A DNA stretch of 64,000 nt from Polaribacter butkevichii (GCF_038024105.1 NZ_CP150661.1:310001-374000); one strand, 5' to 3'; counted from the first letter of the stretch, positions 1 to 10,778 are shown. Numbers and translations: made by a program. Notes: generated by a model not told the origin, from the sequence alone.

Positions 1-1370
1 CGTTTACATCATCACACGAAAAATTAAATCAATTACAAAGTAACATTACTTGGGGCTTACGCGATAATTTTTTCGATGTTCCTACAGATTGTCCGCAACG
101 AGACGAACGTTTAGGGTGGACAGGCGATGCACAAGTAATCTCTCCAACAGCCATGTTTAATTTTAAGACACATGCTTTTTGGACAGCTTGGTTACAAAGT
201 ATGCGAGAAACTCAGTCTGAGCATAAAGACGGTTTAATCCCTTTTATCATACCAGACGTACTACAAAATAACAATGCAAGTTCTGGTTGGGGAGACGCAG
301 GTGTAATTATCCCTTGGGATATTTATAATATTACAGGAGATATAAGTGTGCTTCAAGAAAATTACGAAATGTCTAAAAAGTGGGTTGGTTATTACCAATC
401 TAAGGCTAAAAATTATATTTCTTATGTGCATTCTTTTGCAGATTGGTTACAACCTTATCCAGAAAAAACAGGTAAAATAGGGAATAGAGGCGATACACCA
501 AAAGAGTTTATAAACACAGCTTATTTTGCACACTCTGCTCATTTACTATCTAAAATTGCAAGTGTTTTAGGTAAAACAGAAGACGAAAAAAAATACAAAA
601 ATTTATACAAAGAAATAGCCAATGCTTTTGAAAACAAGTTTTTTGATGAAAACGGAATGTTTATAAACACAAAACAAACGCAAACCAGTTATTTATTAGC
701 GATACATTTTAATTTATTAAAACCAGAAACCAAAGTAAAAGCACAAAAGCATTTGCTAGAAGTACTTAAAAAAGCAGATTACCATTTAGGAACAGGTTTT
801 TTAGGTACACCAATATTACCTAAGGTTTTAGATGATATGGGCGAGATAGATTTAATGTATAAAATTTTATTTAAAGAAACCTATCCATCTTGGTTTTATT
901 CTATAAATCAAGGAGCAACCACTATGTGGGAACGTTGGAATAGCTTTAGTAAAGCTGATGGTTTTAACCCACAAAGCATGAATAGTCTTAACCATTATGC
1001 GTACGGAGCAGTAGGACAATGGATGTACGAGCGTATTGCAGGTATTGCATCACTAGCACCAGGCTATAAAAAAATTAGAATTGCTCCAATACCTAATAAA
1101 AGATTATCTTCTGCATCAGCATCTTTAAACACCTCTTACGGAGAAGTTTCTTCTGCATGGAAAATTGAAAATAAAACGTTTCAATTAGATGTTGTTATTC
1201 CACCAAATACAACGGCAGAAGTTCATATTCCTTTAGGAAATCTAGAAGAATTACTTGTAAACGGAAGCGCTATAAAAGAAAATATTAATATAAAATTATT
1301 AAATACAGATAAAGAATCTTTAGTAATTTTAGTGAATTCAGGAACTTATAAATTTCAAAATAAATTTTAA
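1..1370 (+). CDS. Alpha-L-rhamnosidase, GH78 family (5' truncated by window edge)
   Basis: The reading frame is open from the first bases, so the N-terminal half lies outside the window; the internal ATG at 153 is not the start. The visible part begins just before the GH78 signature TDCPQRDERLGWTGD, whose Glu matches the general acid of characterised GH78 enzymes, and contains GATTMWERWNS, whose Glu matches the general base. It ends in the usual C-terminal beta-sandwich. It closely resembles the C-terminal half of the next gene, 18 bp downstream, so the two look like a tandem duplication. The expected role is removal of terminal alpha-L-rhamnose from oligosaccharides released from a rhamnose-rich polymer. 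Family assignment is firm; exact linkage cannot be told. Confidence 0.93.
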   Translation, partial: FTSSHEKLNQLQSNITWGLRDNFFDVPTDCPQRDERLGWTGDAQVISPTAMFNFKTHAFWTAWLQSMRETQSEHKDGLIPFIIPDVLQNNNASSGWGDAGVIIPWDIYNITGDISVLQENYEMSKKWVGYYQSKAKNYISYVHSFADWLQPYPEKTGKIGNRGDTPKEFINTAYFAHSAHLLSKIASVLGKTEDEKKYKNLYKEIANAFENKFFDENGMFINTKQTQTSYLLAIHFNLLKPETKVKAQKHLLEVLKKADYHLGTGFLGTPILPKVLDDMGEIDLMYKILFKETYPSWFYSINQGATTMWERWNSFSKADGFNPQSMNSLNHYAYGAVGQWMYERIAGIASLAPGYKKIRIAPIPNKRLSSASASLNTSYGEVSSAWKIENKTFQLDVVIPPNTTAEVHIPLGNLEELLVNGSAIKENINIKLLNTDKESLVILVNSGTYKFQNKF

Positions 1371-1388
1371 TTAATACTTTATATAAAC

Positions 1389-4151
1389 ATGTTTAAATAT
1401 CTTTTTTCCACAATTTGTTGTTTTACCTTATTTACTTTGGTATCATGTAAGGAAGCAGAAATTCTACAGAGTCCTAAAAATTTAACCGTTTCAGAAGGAT
1501 TTGAAAACCCTATTGGTTTTTATGAAGCAAGCCCTACATTTTCTTGGCAATTACCTATTTTAGATGAGGTAAAAAGTCAATCTGCTTATCAAATAGTTGT
1601 AGCTAGTAGTCCAGATTTATTGCCTGATAATGCTGATGTTTGGGATTCTAAAAAACAGAAAACAGCTCAATCTGCATGGATTAAGTATGGTGGAGATGCT
1701 TTAAAATCTCGTCAAAAAGTTTATTGGCAAGTTAAGTATTGGAACCAAGATGATGATGCTTCAGATTGGAGTGATACCAATAATTTTGAATTAGGTTTGT
1801 TAAACAATACAGATTGGAAAGCCCAATGGATAGGTTTACCAACCAAAGAAGAAGGAGTTATTGGAAGTCAAGATAACATTATTCACAGACCACAATATTT
1901 AAGAAAAGGTTTTGAGTTATCTAACGATGTTGCTTCGGCAAGATTATATATTACCGCAAAAGGTGTTTTTGATGTGGCAATAAATGGCGAAGACGTTAGT
2001 GATGATGTAATGCCTCCGGGATATACCCCGTATAAAAAACGTATTGAAACCATTACTTATGATGTTACAGATTTAATAAAACCTGGTAAAAATACTATAG
2101 GAATAGAATTGGCTGCAGGATGGCATTCTGGTAGATTAGGTTGGATGAAATCGTATTGGAGTGATACAGAATCGCCTAAAGTTTTATCTCAGTTAGAATT
2201 AACAATGAAAGACGGTTCTAAAGAAGTTATTATTTCTGATGATTCTTGGAGAGGAACTACAAATGGCCCAATAAGATTGTCTGAAATTTATGATGGAGAA
2301 ACTTATGATGCCAATCTAGAAATGGCAGATTGGACAACAAATAATTTTGATGATAAAGATTGGCTAACTGTTAACGCAACTAAGGTTACTAATGCTATAA
2401 AATTAGAGCCAAAAAGACACTCAACAGTAAAGTCTAAAATTGAATTAGAAACAAAAGAAATTATAAAAAAAGAGGGTGCTGTTATTTTTGATTTACAGCA
2501 AAATATGGTGGGTGTACCTCTAGTAAAAGTACCTATGAAAAAAGGGCAAATACTTAAAATTAGATTTGCAGAAATGTTATCGCCAGACGGTACATTTTAC
2601 ACAGAAAATTATAGAAGTGCTCTGTCAACAAATTATTATACAGCATCAAAAGATGGTGTGGTAGAGTGGATGCCAAAATTTACGTTTCACGGATTTAGAT
2701 ATGTAGAGTTAAGCGGATTTGATACAGCAATAGAACCATCAAAAGATTGGGTAACAGGAATCGTTCAATATTCTGATTTTGATGAAAACGGAACATTTAC
2801 AACTTCTCATAAAAAGTTAAACCAACTACAAAGTAATATTGTTTGGGGACTTCGTGGTAATTTCTTTGATATACCAACAGATTGCCCACAACGAGACGAA
2901 CGAATGGGGTGGACGGGTGATGCTCAGGTTTTTGGACCAACGTCTATTTTTAATGCAGATGTATATAAATTTTGGGCTAGCTGGTTACAAAGTGTTAGAG
3001 AATCTCAATACGATAATGGTGGTATTCCTTGGGTAGTGCCAGATGTTTTAAATAATAATAAAGTTAGTGCTGGTTGGGGAGATGTATGTACTATAATTCC
3101 TTGGAAAATTTACTTTAGAACTGGAGATAAAAAAATTCTTGAAGAAAATTTTGAAACAATGAAAAGGTGGGTAGCGTATCATCAAACTAGTTCTAAAGAT
3201 TTAATTTCTTCTATGGGTGGGTTTGCAGATTGGTTACAACCAAATGCAGAAAACGGAAAAACAAAAGGAGATACATCTCATAATTTAATTGGGACTGCTT
3301 TTTTTGCACATTCAGCTAAATTAACAGCGCAAACAGCAGAAGTTTTAGGTAAAACAGAAGAGGCTAAAATGTATCAGAAATTATATGAAAGAATAGCAAA
3401 AGCTTTCGATAATGAGTATTTTGATGATCAAGGAAACATTAAAGGAATTAGAGCTACACAAACATCATATTTATTAGCATTAGCATTCGATTTATTACCT
3501 GAAGGAAAGCAAAAACAAGCGCAGCAAAATTTATTAGTAAAAATCAGTGAAGCAGACGATCACTTAAAAACAGGTTTTTTAGGAACCCCACTTTTATCTC
3601 AAGTTTTAGATAATATGGGAGAAACAGACTTAGTTTATAAGTTGTTATTTAACGAAACTTATCCGTCTTGGTTTTACTCTATTAATCAAGGAGCAACAAC
3701 TATTTGGGAACGTTGGAATAGCTATAGTAAAGAAGAAGGATTTAATCCTCAAAATATGAATAGTTTAAACCATTACGCATACGGAGCAATAGGAGAATGG
3801 ATGTACGAGCGTATTGCTGGTATTGCACCTTTAGAAGCAGGGTATAAAACTATTAGAATAGCACCAAAAACAAATAAAAAATTAACTTCGGCTTCTGCTT
3901 CTTTAAATACAACCTATGGTGAAATTGCTTCATCTTGGGAAATTAAAGCGGGTACTTTTTCTTTAGAAGCTACAATTCCTCCTAACACAACAGCAAAAGT
4001 AAGTGTTCAAGGAAATACAAACGAACCATTGTTAGTAAATGGTAAAAATGTAGAAGATGTAAAAGGGGTAACGTTAGTAAAAACAAATGCAGATTCGTTT
4101 GAATTGTTAGCACAACCAGGTACTTATAAGTTTCAATCGACAGTTAAATAA
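1389..4151 (+). CDS. Alpha-L-rhamnosidase, GH78 family, lipoprotein
   Basis: This 920-residue protein starts with a lipoprotein signal (LVSC, lipidated Cys20), so it probably sits on a membrane facing the periplasm or outside. The order is an N-terminal Ig-like domain (about 30-135), a rhamnosidase N-domain and carbohydrate-binding beta-sandwich (about 140-450), the (alpha/alpha)6 catalytic domain with TDCPQRDERMGWTGD (acid Glu504) and GATTIWERW (base Glu774), and a C-terminal beta-sandwich. Both catalytic Glu residues are present. Spacing to the flanking genes is 18 and 23 bp, so it is in one operon with the truncated paralogue and the genes downstream. It should release L-rhamnose that feeds the rhaEW-rhaI-rhaB operon in this window. 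Confidence 0.95.
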   Translation: MFKYLFSTICCFTLFTLVSCKEAEILQSPKNLTVSEGFENPIGFYEASPTFSWQLPILDEVKSQSAYQIVVASSPDLLPDNADVWDSKKQKTAQSAWIKYGGDALKSRQKVYWQVKYWNQDDDASDWSDTNNFELGLLNNTDWKAQWIGLPTKEEGVIGSQDNIIHRPQYLRKGFELSNDVASARLYITAKGVFDVAINGEDVSDDVMPPGYTPYKKRIETITYDVTDLIKPGKNTIGIELAAGWHSGRLGWMKSYWSDTESPKVLSQLELTMKDGSKEVIISDDSWRGTTNGPIRLSEIYDGETYDANLEMADWTTNNFDDKDWLTVNATKVTNAIKLEPKRHSTVKSKIELETKEIIKKEGAVIFDLQQNMVGVPLVKVPMKKGQILKIRFAEMLSPDGTFYTENYRSALSTNYYTASKDGVVEWMPKFTFHGFRYVELSGFDTAIEPSKDWVTGIVQYSDFDENGTFTTSHKKLNQLQSNIVWGLRGNFFDIPTDCPQRDERMGWTGDAQVFGPTSIFNADVYKFWASWLQSVRESQYDNGGIPWVVPDVLNNNKVSAGWGDVCTIIPWKIYFRTGDKKILEENFETMKRWVAYHQTSSKDLISSMGGFADWLQPNAENGKTKGDTSHNLIGTAFFAHSAKLTAQTAEVLGKTEEAKMYQKLYERIAKAFDNEYFDDQGNIKGIRATQTSYLLALAFDLLPEGKQKQAQQNLLVKISEADDHLKTGFLGTPLLSQVLDNMGETDLVYKLLFNETYPSWFYSINQGATTIWERWNSYSKEEGFNPQNMNSLNHYAYGAIGEWMYERIAGIAPLEAGYKTIRIAPKTNKKLTSASASLNTTYGEIASSWEIKAGTFSLEATIPPNTTAKVSVQGNTNEPLLVNGKNVEDVKGVTLVKTNADSFELLAQPGTYKFQSTVK

Positions 4152-4174
4152 TTTAGAAGAAAAATAAACTCATT

Positions 4175-5020
4175 ATGAGAGAATTAAAATTAGTGTTAAT
4201 TGGTTTGTTATTGACTAGTTGTGCAGTAACATCGCAAACTGTAAATGCTCCTGCGGGTAGAATTGCTATTGTAGCAGATGGTAACTCTCCAGATCCAGAT
4301 GATTTAGGAGGTACCGCCATTTCTTTAGCTTTATTAAGGGCAACAGGTTTAGAAAGTAGGTTGGTGCATTATTCTCATAGTTGCGATTTGGTTCGTGTAA
4401 ATAGAATATCAGAAAAAGCAGAAAAAGAACGACATGCATTAATGCAAAGTGCTTGTGATGTTACCGCAAGAAGATGGGGAGGTTTTGATGAAATTACGTT
4501 TTTAGATGCAAAGTGGCAATTAGATGAAACAATAAAAGATTTAGCAAAGGCAATAAATTTATCTACAGAGAAAGATCCACTTTGGATTATTGAAGCAGGA
4601 GAACCAGATATTATTGGTTTTGCTTTAGAAGCATCTAAAAAAAATAAACACAAATATGTAAAAGTGCTTACTCATCATCCTGCTAATGATAATGCAGGAG
4701 ATTTTTATAAATGGCAACAGATATTAGATTTTGGTGTAGAAGAAGTTAGAATTCCAGATCAAAATATAAATTTAAAAGCAAAATTAGCTGATTGGGATTG
4801 GGCAAAAAATCATAAAGATGAACGCTTACAACAAGTATGGATTCAAGGTAAAATTGCAGAAAATGATGATGTAGTTAAGTTTCAAAAAGGAAGTTGGGAT
4901 TGTTCTGATGCAGGAATGGTGTTGTATTGGGTAACAGGAGCAAACCAAAATAATGGATTAAAAATGGGAACCGTAACGGATGTTAAAAATATCTTATTAG
5001 AATATGTTAAACGTAAATAA
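4175..5020 (+). CDS. Nucleoside-hydrolase-like (DUF1593-like) lipoprotein
   Basis: This 281-residue protein has a short lipoprotein signal (LLTSC, Cys16). The segment [17 protein letters not shown] resembles the Asp-rich metal-binding start of the inosine-uridine nucleoside hydrolase fold and of DUF1593 glycan-locus proteins. The middle, [18 protein letters not shown], fits the same Rossmann-like fold. A nucleoside substrate is unlikely in this setting, between a GH78 and a sulfatase. A role on a glycoside bond of the same polysaccharide is the more natural guess, but that is inference from position. The stop codon is directly before the sulfatase ATG (1 bp gap), which suggests translational coupling. 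Confidence 0.6.
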   Translation: MRELKLVLIGLLLTSCAVTSQTVNAPAGRIAIVADGNSPDPDDLGGTAISLALLRATGLESRLVHYSHSCDLVRVNRISEKAEKERHALMQSACDVTARRWGGFDEITFLDAKWQLDETIKDLAKAINLSTEKDPLWIIEAGEPDIIGFALEASKKNKHKYVKVLTHHPANDNAGDFYKWQQILDFGVEEVRIPDQNINLKAKLADWDWAKNHKDERLQQVWIQGKIAENDDVVKFQKGSWDCSDAGMVLYWVTGANQNNGLKMGTVTDVKNILLEYVKRK

Positions 5021-5021
5021 A

Positions 5022-6464
5022 ATGAAAAAAATTATAATTGCATTTTTTATAGCTTTTAGTTTTGCAAACTTTCAAGCTCAAAATGAAAAACCAAATGTAT
5101 TGGTTTTTTACGTAGATGATTTAAGAGCAGAATTAGGTTGTTATGGAAGCGAAACAGCAATAACACCTAATATAGATAAATTAGCAAAAGATGGAGTACG
5201 GTTTAATAAAGCGTATGTACAACAAGCTATATGTGCCCCTTCTAGAATGAGTACATTAACTGGGTTAAGACCAGAAACTATAGGTATTTACAGTATTTTT
5301 ACGCCACTTCGTAAAGTAAATAAAGAGGTGGTTTCTTTGCCACAACTTTTTAATAAAAATGGATACAAAACAATAAGTATAGGTAAAGTGTATCATCATG
5401 GTGTAGATGATAAAAATGTATGGTCTACTTATTTTGAAAAAGAACCAAATGCTTACTTAAAACCAGAAAATAAAGCACTTATAGAGGCACAGATAAAAGC
5501 AGGAAGTAAAAGAATTAAAGGACCTGCTTTTGAAGATGCAGATGTACCAGATGAAGGTTATAAAGATGGGCGTGCAGCACAACATGCTATAGAAACACTT
5601 AAACAATTAAAAGAGGATAATTTTTTAATGTTTGTGGGGTTAAGTAAGCCACATTTACCATATAATTCTCCAAAAAAATATTGGGATTTATACAATAAAA
5701 ACGACTTTAAAATTCCGTCTAGAGAAAAGCCTCAAGGCATGTATAAATTAGCTTTAAGTAATTGGGGAGAGCTAAAAGGATATTCTAATATTCCTAAAAA
5801 AGGAGACTTAAACGATGATTTAACAAGAGATTTAATTCATGGTTATCATGCATCTATTAGTTATATAGATGCCCAAGTGGGTAAAGTAATGCAAACGTTA
5901 GAAGACTTAGATTTAAGAAAAAAAACATTTGTAATTTTTATGAGTGATCATGGTTATAAAATAGGCGAATATGGATCTTGGTGTAAACAATCTAATGTAG
6001 AAATAGATGTTAGAGTACCTTTAATTATTAGCCGAGAAACAGGTTATAAAAACAGGGTTATAAACAAAACTTCTGATGCTTTGGTAGAAAATGTAGATAT
6101 TTTTTCAACTTTAGTTGATTTATGTAACTTAAAATTTGCTCCTGTATCAGACGGAAAAAGTATTTTATCTGTAATAGATAATCCTAATAAAAAATGGGAC
6201 GAAGCAGCATATAGTATGTATGCCAGAGGTAAAAAAATAATGGGAGTTACAGCAACAGATGGTGAGTGGAGATATACAGAATGGCGTAATGCAGTTACAC
6301 AACAAGTATTAGACGCAGAGTTATATCATCATAAAAAAAGTTTACTTGCTTTTAAAAATTTATCAGGAAATAAAAAATATAAAAAAGTAGAAAAGAAAAT
6401 GAAAAAGCTTTTAGATATTAAATTTCCAACAGATAAAGGACCGTTTTTACAGAACGATAAATAG
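5022..6464 (+). CDS. Arylsulfatase-type sulfatase (S1 family, iduronate-2-sulfatase-like)
   Basis: The ATG at 5022 is chosen because it gives a clean Sec signal ([14 protein letters not shown]...QAQ) and follows the previous stop by 1 bp; an ATG at 5004 would overlap the upstream gene. The protein carries the formylglycine motif ICAPSR (Cys71), the N-terminal metal site FYVDDLR and the second metal site [12 protein letters not shown]. About 480 residues is normal for S1 sulfatases of the S1_7 type. It would remove sulfate esters, probably from rhamnose or uronic acid, once an anaerobic-type or FGE-type maturase (not in this window) has made formylglycine. Subfamily and regiospecificity are not certain from reading alone. 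Confidence 0.92.
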   Translation: MKKIIIAFFIAFSFANFQAQNEKPNVLVFYVDDLRAELGCYGSETAITPNIDKLAKDGVRFNKAYVQQAICAPSRMSTLTGLRPETIGIYSIFTPLRKVNKEVVSLPQLFNKNGYKTISIGKVYHHGVDDKNVWSTYFEKEPNAYLKPENKALIEAQIKAGSKRIKGPAFEDADVPDEGYKDGRAAQHAIETLKQLKEDNFLMFVGLSKPHLPYNSPKKYWDLYNKNDFKIPSREKPQGMYKLALSNWGELKGYSNIPKKGDLNDDLTRDLIHGYHASISYIDAQVGKVMQTLEDLDLRKKTFVIFMSDHGYKIGEYGSWCKQSNVEIDVRVPLIISRETGYKNRVINKTSDALVENVDIFSTLVDLCNLKFAPVSDGKSILSVIDNPNKKWDEAAYSMYARGKKIMGVTATDGEWRYTEWRNAVTQQVLDAELYHHKKSLLAFKNLSGNKKYKKVEKKMKKLLDIKFPTDKGPFLQNDK

Positions 6465-6503
6465 CATTTATTGATATTAACAAATAATAGAAGAAATATT
6501 AAA

Positions 6504-9500
6504 ATGAAAAAACAAGTTTTAGAAGTAAATCTTAATAAAAAACACTTTTTATTTTTACTATTATTTTTAATAGCACTAGTTAGTTTTTCTCAACGTACAG
6601 AAGTAAATTTTAACAACAATTGGCACTTTATTTTAGAGGATAACGCCTCCTTTTCTAAAGAAAATTTTGATGATTCTAGTTGGAAAACGCTAAATGTTCC
6701 TCACGATTGGTCTTTTGAAAAAGGTGTTCGTAAAGGAGGAGATCAAGGTCAAGGTGGTGGTTATCATGATGGAGGTATTGGTTGGTATAGAAAAACTTTT
6801 GAGGTAAAAAAGCAAAGCCTATCAAAGATAACCTGCATCAATTTTGATGGGGTTTACATGAATAGCGAAGTTTGGATAAATGGCAACCATTTAGGGAAAC
6901 GACCTTATGGCTACATTAGTTTTAGATACGATATTTCAAAGTATTTAAAAGAAGGTGAAAATAATATTGCTGTAAGAGTTGATAATAGTTTAGAGCCATC
7001 GGCACGTTGGTATCATCCTTGTGGAATTTATGCTCCTGTAAAATTAATAGTCGTAAATCCAACGCATTTTAAACCTAATAGTATTTTTATAAAAACGCCT
7101 TCTATTAAAGAAGATAAAGCAACTGTTTCTATTGATGCAGAAATTAATGGCGATGTAAACAAGCTAAAATATGAAGTAAAATTGTTTTCTCCTGAGGGAA
7201 AAGAATTGACTAAAAAAATTGAAAGCTTAAAAGGATCAAATCCAACTTATCAATTTGAAATAGAAAACCCACAATTATGGAGTCCAGAAACGCCAACCTT
7301 ATATAGAGCTATTACCAAAATTTTAGAGGGTAAAAAAGTAATTGACGAGGTAGAAACAACATTTGGCTTTAAAACGGTAAAATGGGAAACTAAAACAGGT
7401 TTTTGGTTAAATGGCGAAAACGTAAAATTAAAAGGTGTTTGTGAGCATTGGGAAGGCGGACCTGTTGGAGGCGCTTGGACAAAGCCAATGTTACGCTGGA
7501 AATTACAATCTTTAAAAGATATGGGTATTAATGCTATTCGTCCTTCTCATAACCCAACTCCGCCAATGTTTTATGATTTATGTGATGAAATTGGTCTGTT
7601 GGTGATGGATGAAATTTTTGATGGATGGCACAAAAAAGCACCTCAAGATTATGGCAAACAAGCCTTTGATGAATGGTGGCAACGCGATGTAAAAGAATGG
7701 ATTACCAGAGACAGAAATCATCCAAGTATTTTTGTGTGGAGTTTAGGTAACGAAACCCATAGTGATGTTGCACCAGAATTGGTGAAATTCGGAAAAAGTT
7801 TAGACCCAACACGATTATTTACATCAGGCGCAGGAAATCCAGAAGATATGGATATTACAGGTGTTAATGGAGGATCAGAAACCAAATCATTTATAGAAAG
7901 TAAAACCTTTGATAAACCATTTATTTCTACCGAAGCGCCACATACTTGGCAAACTAGAGGTTATTACAGAACACAAACTTGGTGGCGAGATAACGAATTA
8001 CCAGGAACTTACGAATTGCCAAATTTAACCGAAAAAGAAATCTTTTTTTACGAAGGAATCAACCCTAAAAATTGGCGAAACAGAAAACAAAGTTTCAATT
8101 CGTCTTACGATAATGCTACGGTAAGAGTATCAGCTAGAAAATACTGGGAAGTAATGCGAGATAATCCTTGGCATAGTGGTCATTTCCGTTGGACAGGTTT
8201 CGATTATTATGGTGAAGCAGGTTTAGTACATGGAGGTTTACCATTCAATTTATTTATGGGAGGTGCTTTAGATGTAGCAGGATTTAAAAAAGATTTGTTT
8301 TATTTCTATCAAAGTCAATGGACCAAAGAAACTATGATTCATATGCTTCCTCATTGGACGCATCCCAGAATGGAAAAAGGAACGGTTATTCCGGTTTGGG
8401 TATATTCTAATGCAGATGAAGTTGAATTATTTTTAAATGGAAAATCACTTGGAAAAGACAAACCAGGAACTGTTTGGAACGAAATGCAATGCGAATGGAT
8501 GGTACCTTATCAAGACGGAAAACTAGAAGCCGTGGCATACATTGATGGTATAGAGGTAAAACGCACGTCTTTTTCAACCAGCAAGCAACCATCAAAATTA
8601 AAGACAAGTATTCAAAAGTTAGCTGCGGAAGATTCTTTTACCACAAGTTATATTATCACTTCAGAGGGATTAGACGAAAATGATAATTTATATCCCTACG
8701 GAGAAAATAAAGTCTACTATAATATTCAAGGTGATGTAAAGAAAATTTCTATGGAAAATGGAAATCCTATTGACCCTACAAGTAGAACAAAATCAGATTT
8801 TAGAGCTCTGTTTTTTGGGAAATCTCGATTGTTTTTAAGAGCACTACCTAATGCAGAAAAAGCATCAATAATAACCGCTTCAATTCTAGGAGATAAGGCT
8901 TTATATACTTCAAACAAAATCACCATTGATGCTAAACAAATTCAAATTTTTGGAACTTCAAATACAGATGATTTAGAAATTCTTTATACTGTAAATGGCG
9001 AAAATCCAGAAACAAAAGGTGTTATTTATAAAGGTGCTTTTAAAGTTGCAGATGCTACAATAGTAAAAGCAGTAGTAAAACAAAATGGCAAAGTTGTTTT
9101 AAATATGGAAGAAACTTTTGGTAAAAACAAAGGCTTATTTTGGGGAAACGAACACTCTAAAGATATGTGGATAGGAAGAGGAGTAAATATTTCTGCGGAA
9201 GAAGGAATTTTAAAAGGAAATGCAAAAGCAAGTACAAAAGCGAGACGTTTTAAAGGAACAGGTTTTGTGCGTTTTGATGATAAAGAAGGATCTGTAGAGT
9301 TTTACCAAGAAAACGATGGAGAAGGAGGTGATTATAGCATTCGTTTTAGATATATGCACAATAACATAGGTAAAATGCATCCTATGAAATTGTTTGTAAA
9401 TGATGAATACATTAGAACTCTAGAGTTTAAATCAACTGGAGGTTGGGAAAAGGAGTGGAAATTTGTGCCCACAATAATAACATTAAAAGCAGGAGCAAAT

Positions 9501-9563
9501 AGTATACGATTAGAAACTGCTGGCAAAAGTGGCCCTTATATTGATGAATTGTTTGTTGATTGA
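6504..9563 (+). CDS. Glycoside hydrolase family 2 protein with C-terminal carbohydrate-binding-like domain
   Basis: The likely start is the ATG at 6504, which begins MKKQVLEV and leads into a hydrophobic signal ending in VSFSQ; the in-frame ATG at 6471 only adds a polar tail. The protein (1019 residues) has the GH2 sugar-binding, immunoglobulin-like and TIM-barrel domains in order. The acid/base lies in WSLGNETHSD (Glu417) and the nucleophile in FISTEAPHTW (Glu477). Beyond about residue 700 come extra beta-domains, a stretch like the chitobiase C-terminal domain, and a final CBM6/CBM35-like sandwich ending in GPYIDELFVD. Likely a beta-galactosidase or beta-glucuronidase acting in the same polysaccharide pathway. 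Its gap to the next gene is 9 bp. Confidence 0.92.
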   Translation: MKKQVLEVNLNKKHFLFLLLFLIALVSFSQRTEVNFNNNWHFILEDNASFSKENFDDSSWKTLNVPHDWSFEKGVRKGGDQGQGGGYHDGGIGWYRKTFEVKKQSLSKITCINFDGVYMNSEVWINGNHLGKRPYGYISFRYDISKYLKEGENNIAVRVDNSLEPSARWYHPCGIYAPVKLIVVNPTHFKPNSIFIKTPSIKEDKATVSIDAEINGDVNKLKYEVKLFSPEGKELTKKIESLKGSNPTYQFEIENPQLWSPETPTLYRAITKILEGKKVIDEVETTFGFKTVKWETKTGFWLNGENVKLKGVCEHWEGGPVGGAWTKPMLRWKLQSLKDMGINAIRPSHNPTPPMFYDLCDEIGLLVMDEIFDGWHKKAPQDYGKQAFDEWWQRDVKEWITRDRNHPSIFVWSLGNETHSDVAPELVKFGKSLDPTRLFTSGAGNPEDMDITGVNGGSETKSFIESKTFDKPFISTEAPHTWQTRGYYRTQTWWRDNELPGTYELPNLTEKEIFFYEGINPKNWRNRKQSFNSSYDNATVRVSARKYWEVMRDNPWHSGHFRWTGFDYYGEAGLVHGGLPFNLFMGGALDVAGFKKDLFYFYQSQWTKETMIHMLPHWTHPRMEKGTVIPVWVYSNADEVELFLNGKSLGKDKPGTVWNEMQCEWMVPYQDGKLEAVAYIDGIEVKRTSFSTSKQPSKLKTSIQKLAAEDSFTTSYIITSEGLDENDNLYPYGENKVYYNIQGDVKKISMENGNPIDPTSRTKSDFRALFFGKSRLFLRALPNAEKASIITASILGDKALYTSNKITIDAKQIQIFGTSNTDDLEILYTVNGENPETKGVIYKGAFKVADATIVKAVVKQNGKVVLNMEETFGKNKGLFWGNEHSKDMWIGRGVNISAEEGILKGNAKASTKARRFKGTGFVRFDDKEGSVEFYQENDGEGGDYSIRFRYMHNNIGKMHPMKLFVNDEYIRTLEFKSTGGWEKEWKFVPTIITLKAGANSIRLETAGKSGPYIDELFVD

Positions 9564-9572
9564 TTTTTATTT

Positions 9573-10778
9573 ATGAAAAATAAATTCGTGTTTTTTAAAA
9601 AAATATTTTTCTTATTTCTAATAAGTTTTTATAGCTGTAGTTCTGCACAAGAAATGTCAGAAAAAATAAGAGTTATAGAATATCAGGAATTAGAAAATCA
9701 AAAAAATAGGATTAAAAAAGGTGATAAAATAGCCGTTGAAAATTATAAAATACTAATTAACAAAGCAGATAAATTATTAAAAACCAACCCATTTTCAGTT
9801 GTAAACAAAACGGGCATTCCACCAAGTAAAAGCAAACACGATTATATGAGTATTGGTCCTTATTGGTGGCCAAATCCTAAGACGTCTAATGGTTTACCAT
9901 ACATTAGAAAAGATGGAGATATTAATCCAGAAACTCGAAATAATTTTACAGATTATGTAGAGAAAAACAACTTTATTTCAGCCATAAAAATATTAAGCAG
10001 CACTTATTATCAAAGTAATGAAAAGAAATATGCTGATAAAGCAATTCAACTAATTAATGCTTGGTTTTTAGATGAAGCTACTAGAATGAATCCTAATGTT
10101 AATTTCGGACAATATGTACCGGGAAAATCAGAAGGGAGATGTTTTGGAATTCTTGAAATTCGAGGATTTGTAGAAGTTTTTAAATTTTTAGAGTTGGCCA
10201 AAGACAGAAATGTATTGGAAAAAAAGACAGAAGAAGGAATGTTGAATTGGTTAACTGAATATGAAAATTGGTTACAAAACAGCAAGTTAGGGAAAGAGGA
10301 GCGAAATAGAGAAAATAATCACGGGACCCATTATGATATTCAACTACTTAACATCTTAGTGTATTTAAATCGAATTGAAGAAGTTAAAAAATATTTGTCA
10401 ACGATTACAAAAGCAAGAATATTTCATCAAATAGAACCAGATGGAAGTCAACCAAGAGAACTCGCTAGAACAAAGTCTTTTTCCTATTCTGTTATGAATT
10501 TAAACGGTTTTTTAGATTTGGTAAGATTAGGACAAAAAGTAGGTGTAAATCTTTGGGATTTAGAATCTAAAGATGGCAGAAGTATTAAAAAAGGGTATCA
10601 ATATATGTTGCCTTATCTAGCTAAAGAAAAAAAATGGGAACGTAAACAAATTGTAGATAAAAAACATTCTGAAGAAAAATTGATATCAGATTTAAACTAC
10701 ATAGGTAAAATGTTTAAAGACCCATCTTTTGATAAAGCATTGGAAGTAATTCATCAAAGAAAAAATACAAAACACTAA
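9573..10778 (+). CDS. Alginate-lyase-domain (PF05426-like, PL38-like) polysaccharide lyase
   Basis: This 401-residue protein has an N-terminal signal (a possible lipobox is SFYSC) and an (alpha/alpha) toroid of the PF05426 type. The motif SIGPYWWPNPKTSNGLPYIR followed by RDGD...NPE-like residues is typical of the PF05426 proteins that include PL38 glucuronan lyases. ENNHGTHYDIQ carries the conserved Asn, His250 and Tyr254 expected at a lyase active site. The family eliminates next to uronic acids (mannuronate or glucuronate). The setting favours a glucuronate-containing substrate rather than alginate, since no other alginate gene is visible. Product and exact family need a profile search. Confidence 0.8.
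   Translation: MKNKFVFFKKIFFLFLISFYSCSSAQEMSEKIRVIEYQELENQKNRIKKGDKIAVENYKILINKADKLLKTNPFSVVNKTGIPPSKSKHDYMSIGPYWWPNPKTSNGLPYIRKDGDINPETRNNFTDYVEKNNFISAIKILSSTYYQSNEKKYADKAIQLINAWFLDEATRMNPNVNFGQYVPGKSEGRCFGILEIRGFVEVFKFLELAKDRNVLEKKTEEGMLNWLTEYENWLQNSKLGKEERNRENNHGTHYDIQLLNILVYLNRIEEVKKYLSTITKARIFHQIEPDGSQPRELARTKSFSYSVMNLNGFLDLVRLGQKVGVNLWDLESKDGRSIKKGYQYMLPYLAKEKKWERKQIVDKKHSEEKLISDLNYIGKMFKDPSFDKALEVIHQRKNTKH

Noticed and set aside
153..1370. A complete 405-residue GH78 gene starting at the ATG at 153
   Set aside because: The frame is open to the left edge and the GH78 acid motif lies before 153, so this is the end of a longer gene.
4375..4653. A 92-residue frame on the - strand
   Set aside because: It lies fully inside the nucleoside-hydrolase-like gene on the + strand and has no protein-like features; the same holds for the other short antisense frames in the window.
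5004..5021. ATG at 5004 as start of the first sulfatase
   Set aside because: It overlaps the upstream gene and puts polar residues before the signal peptide; the ATG at 5022 gives a normal signal.
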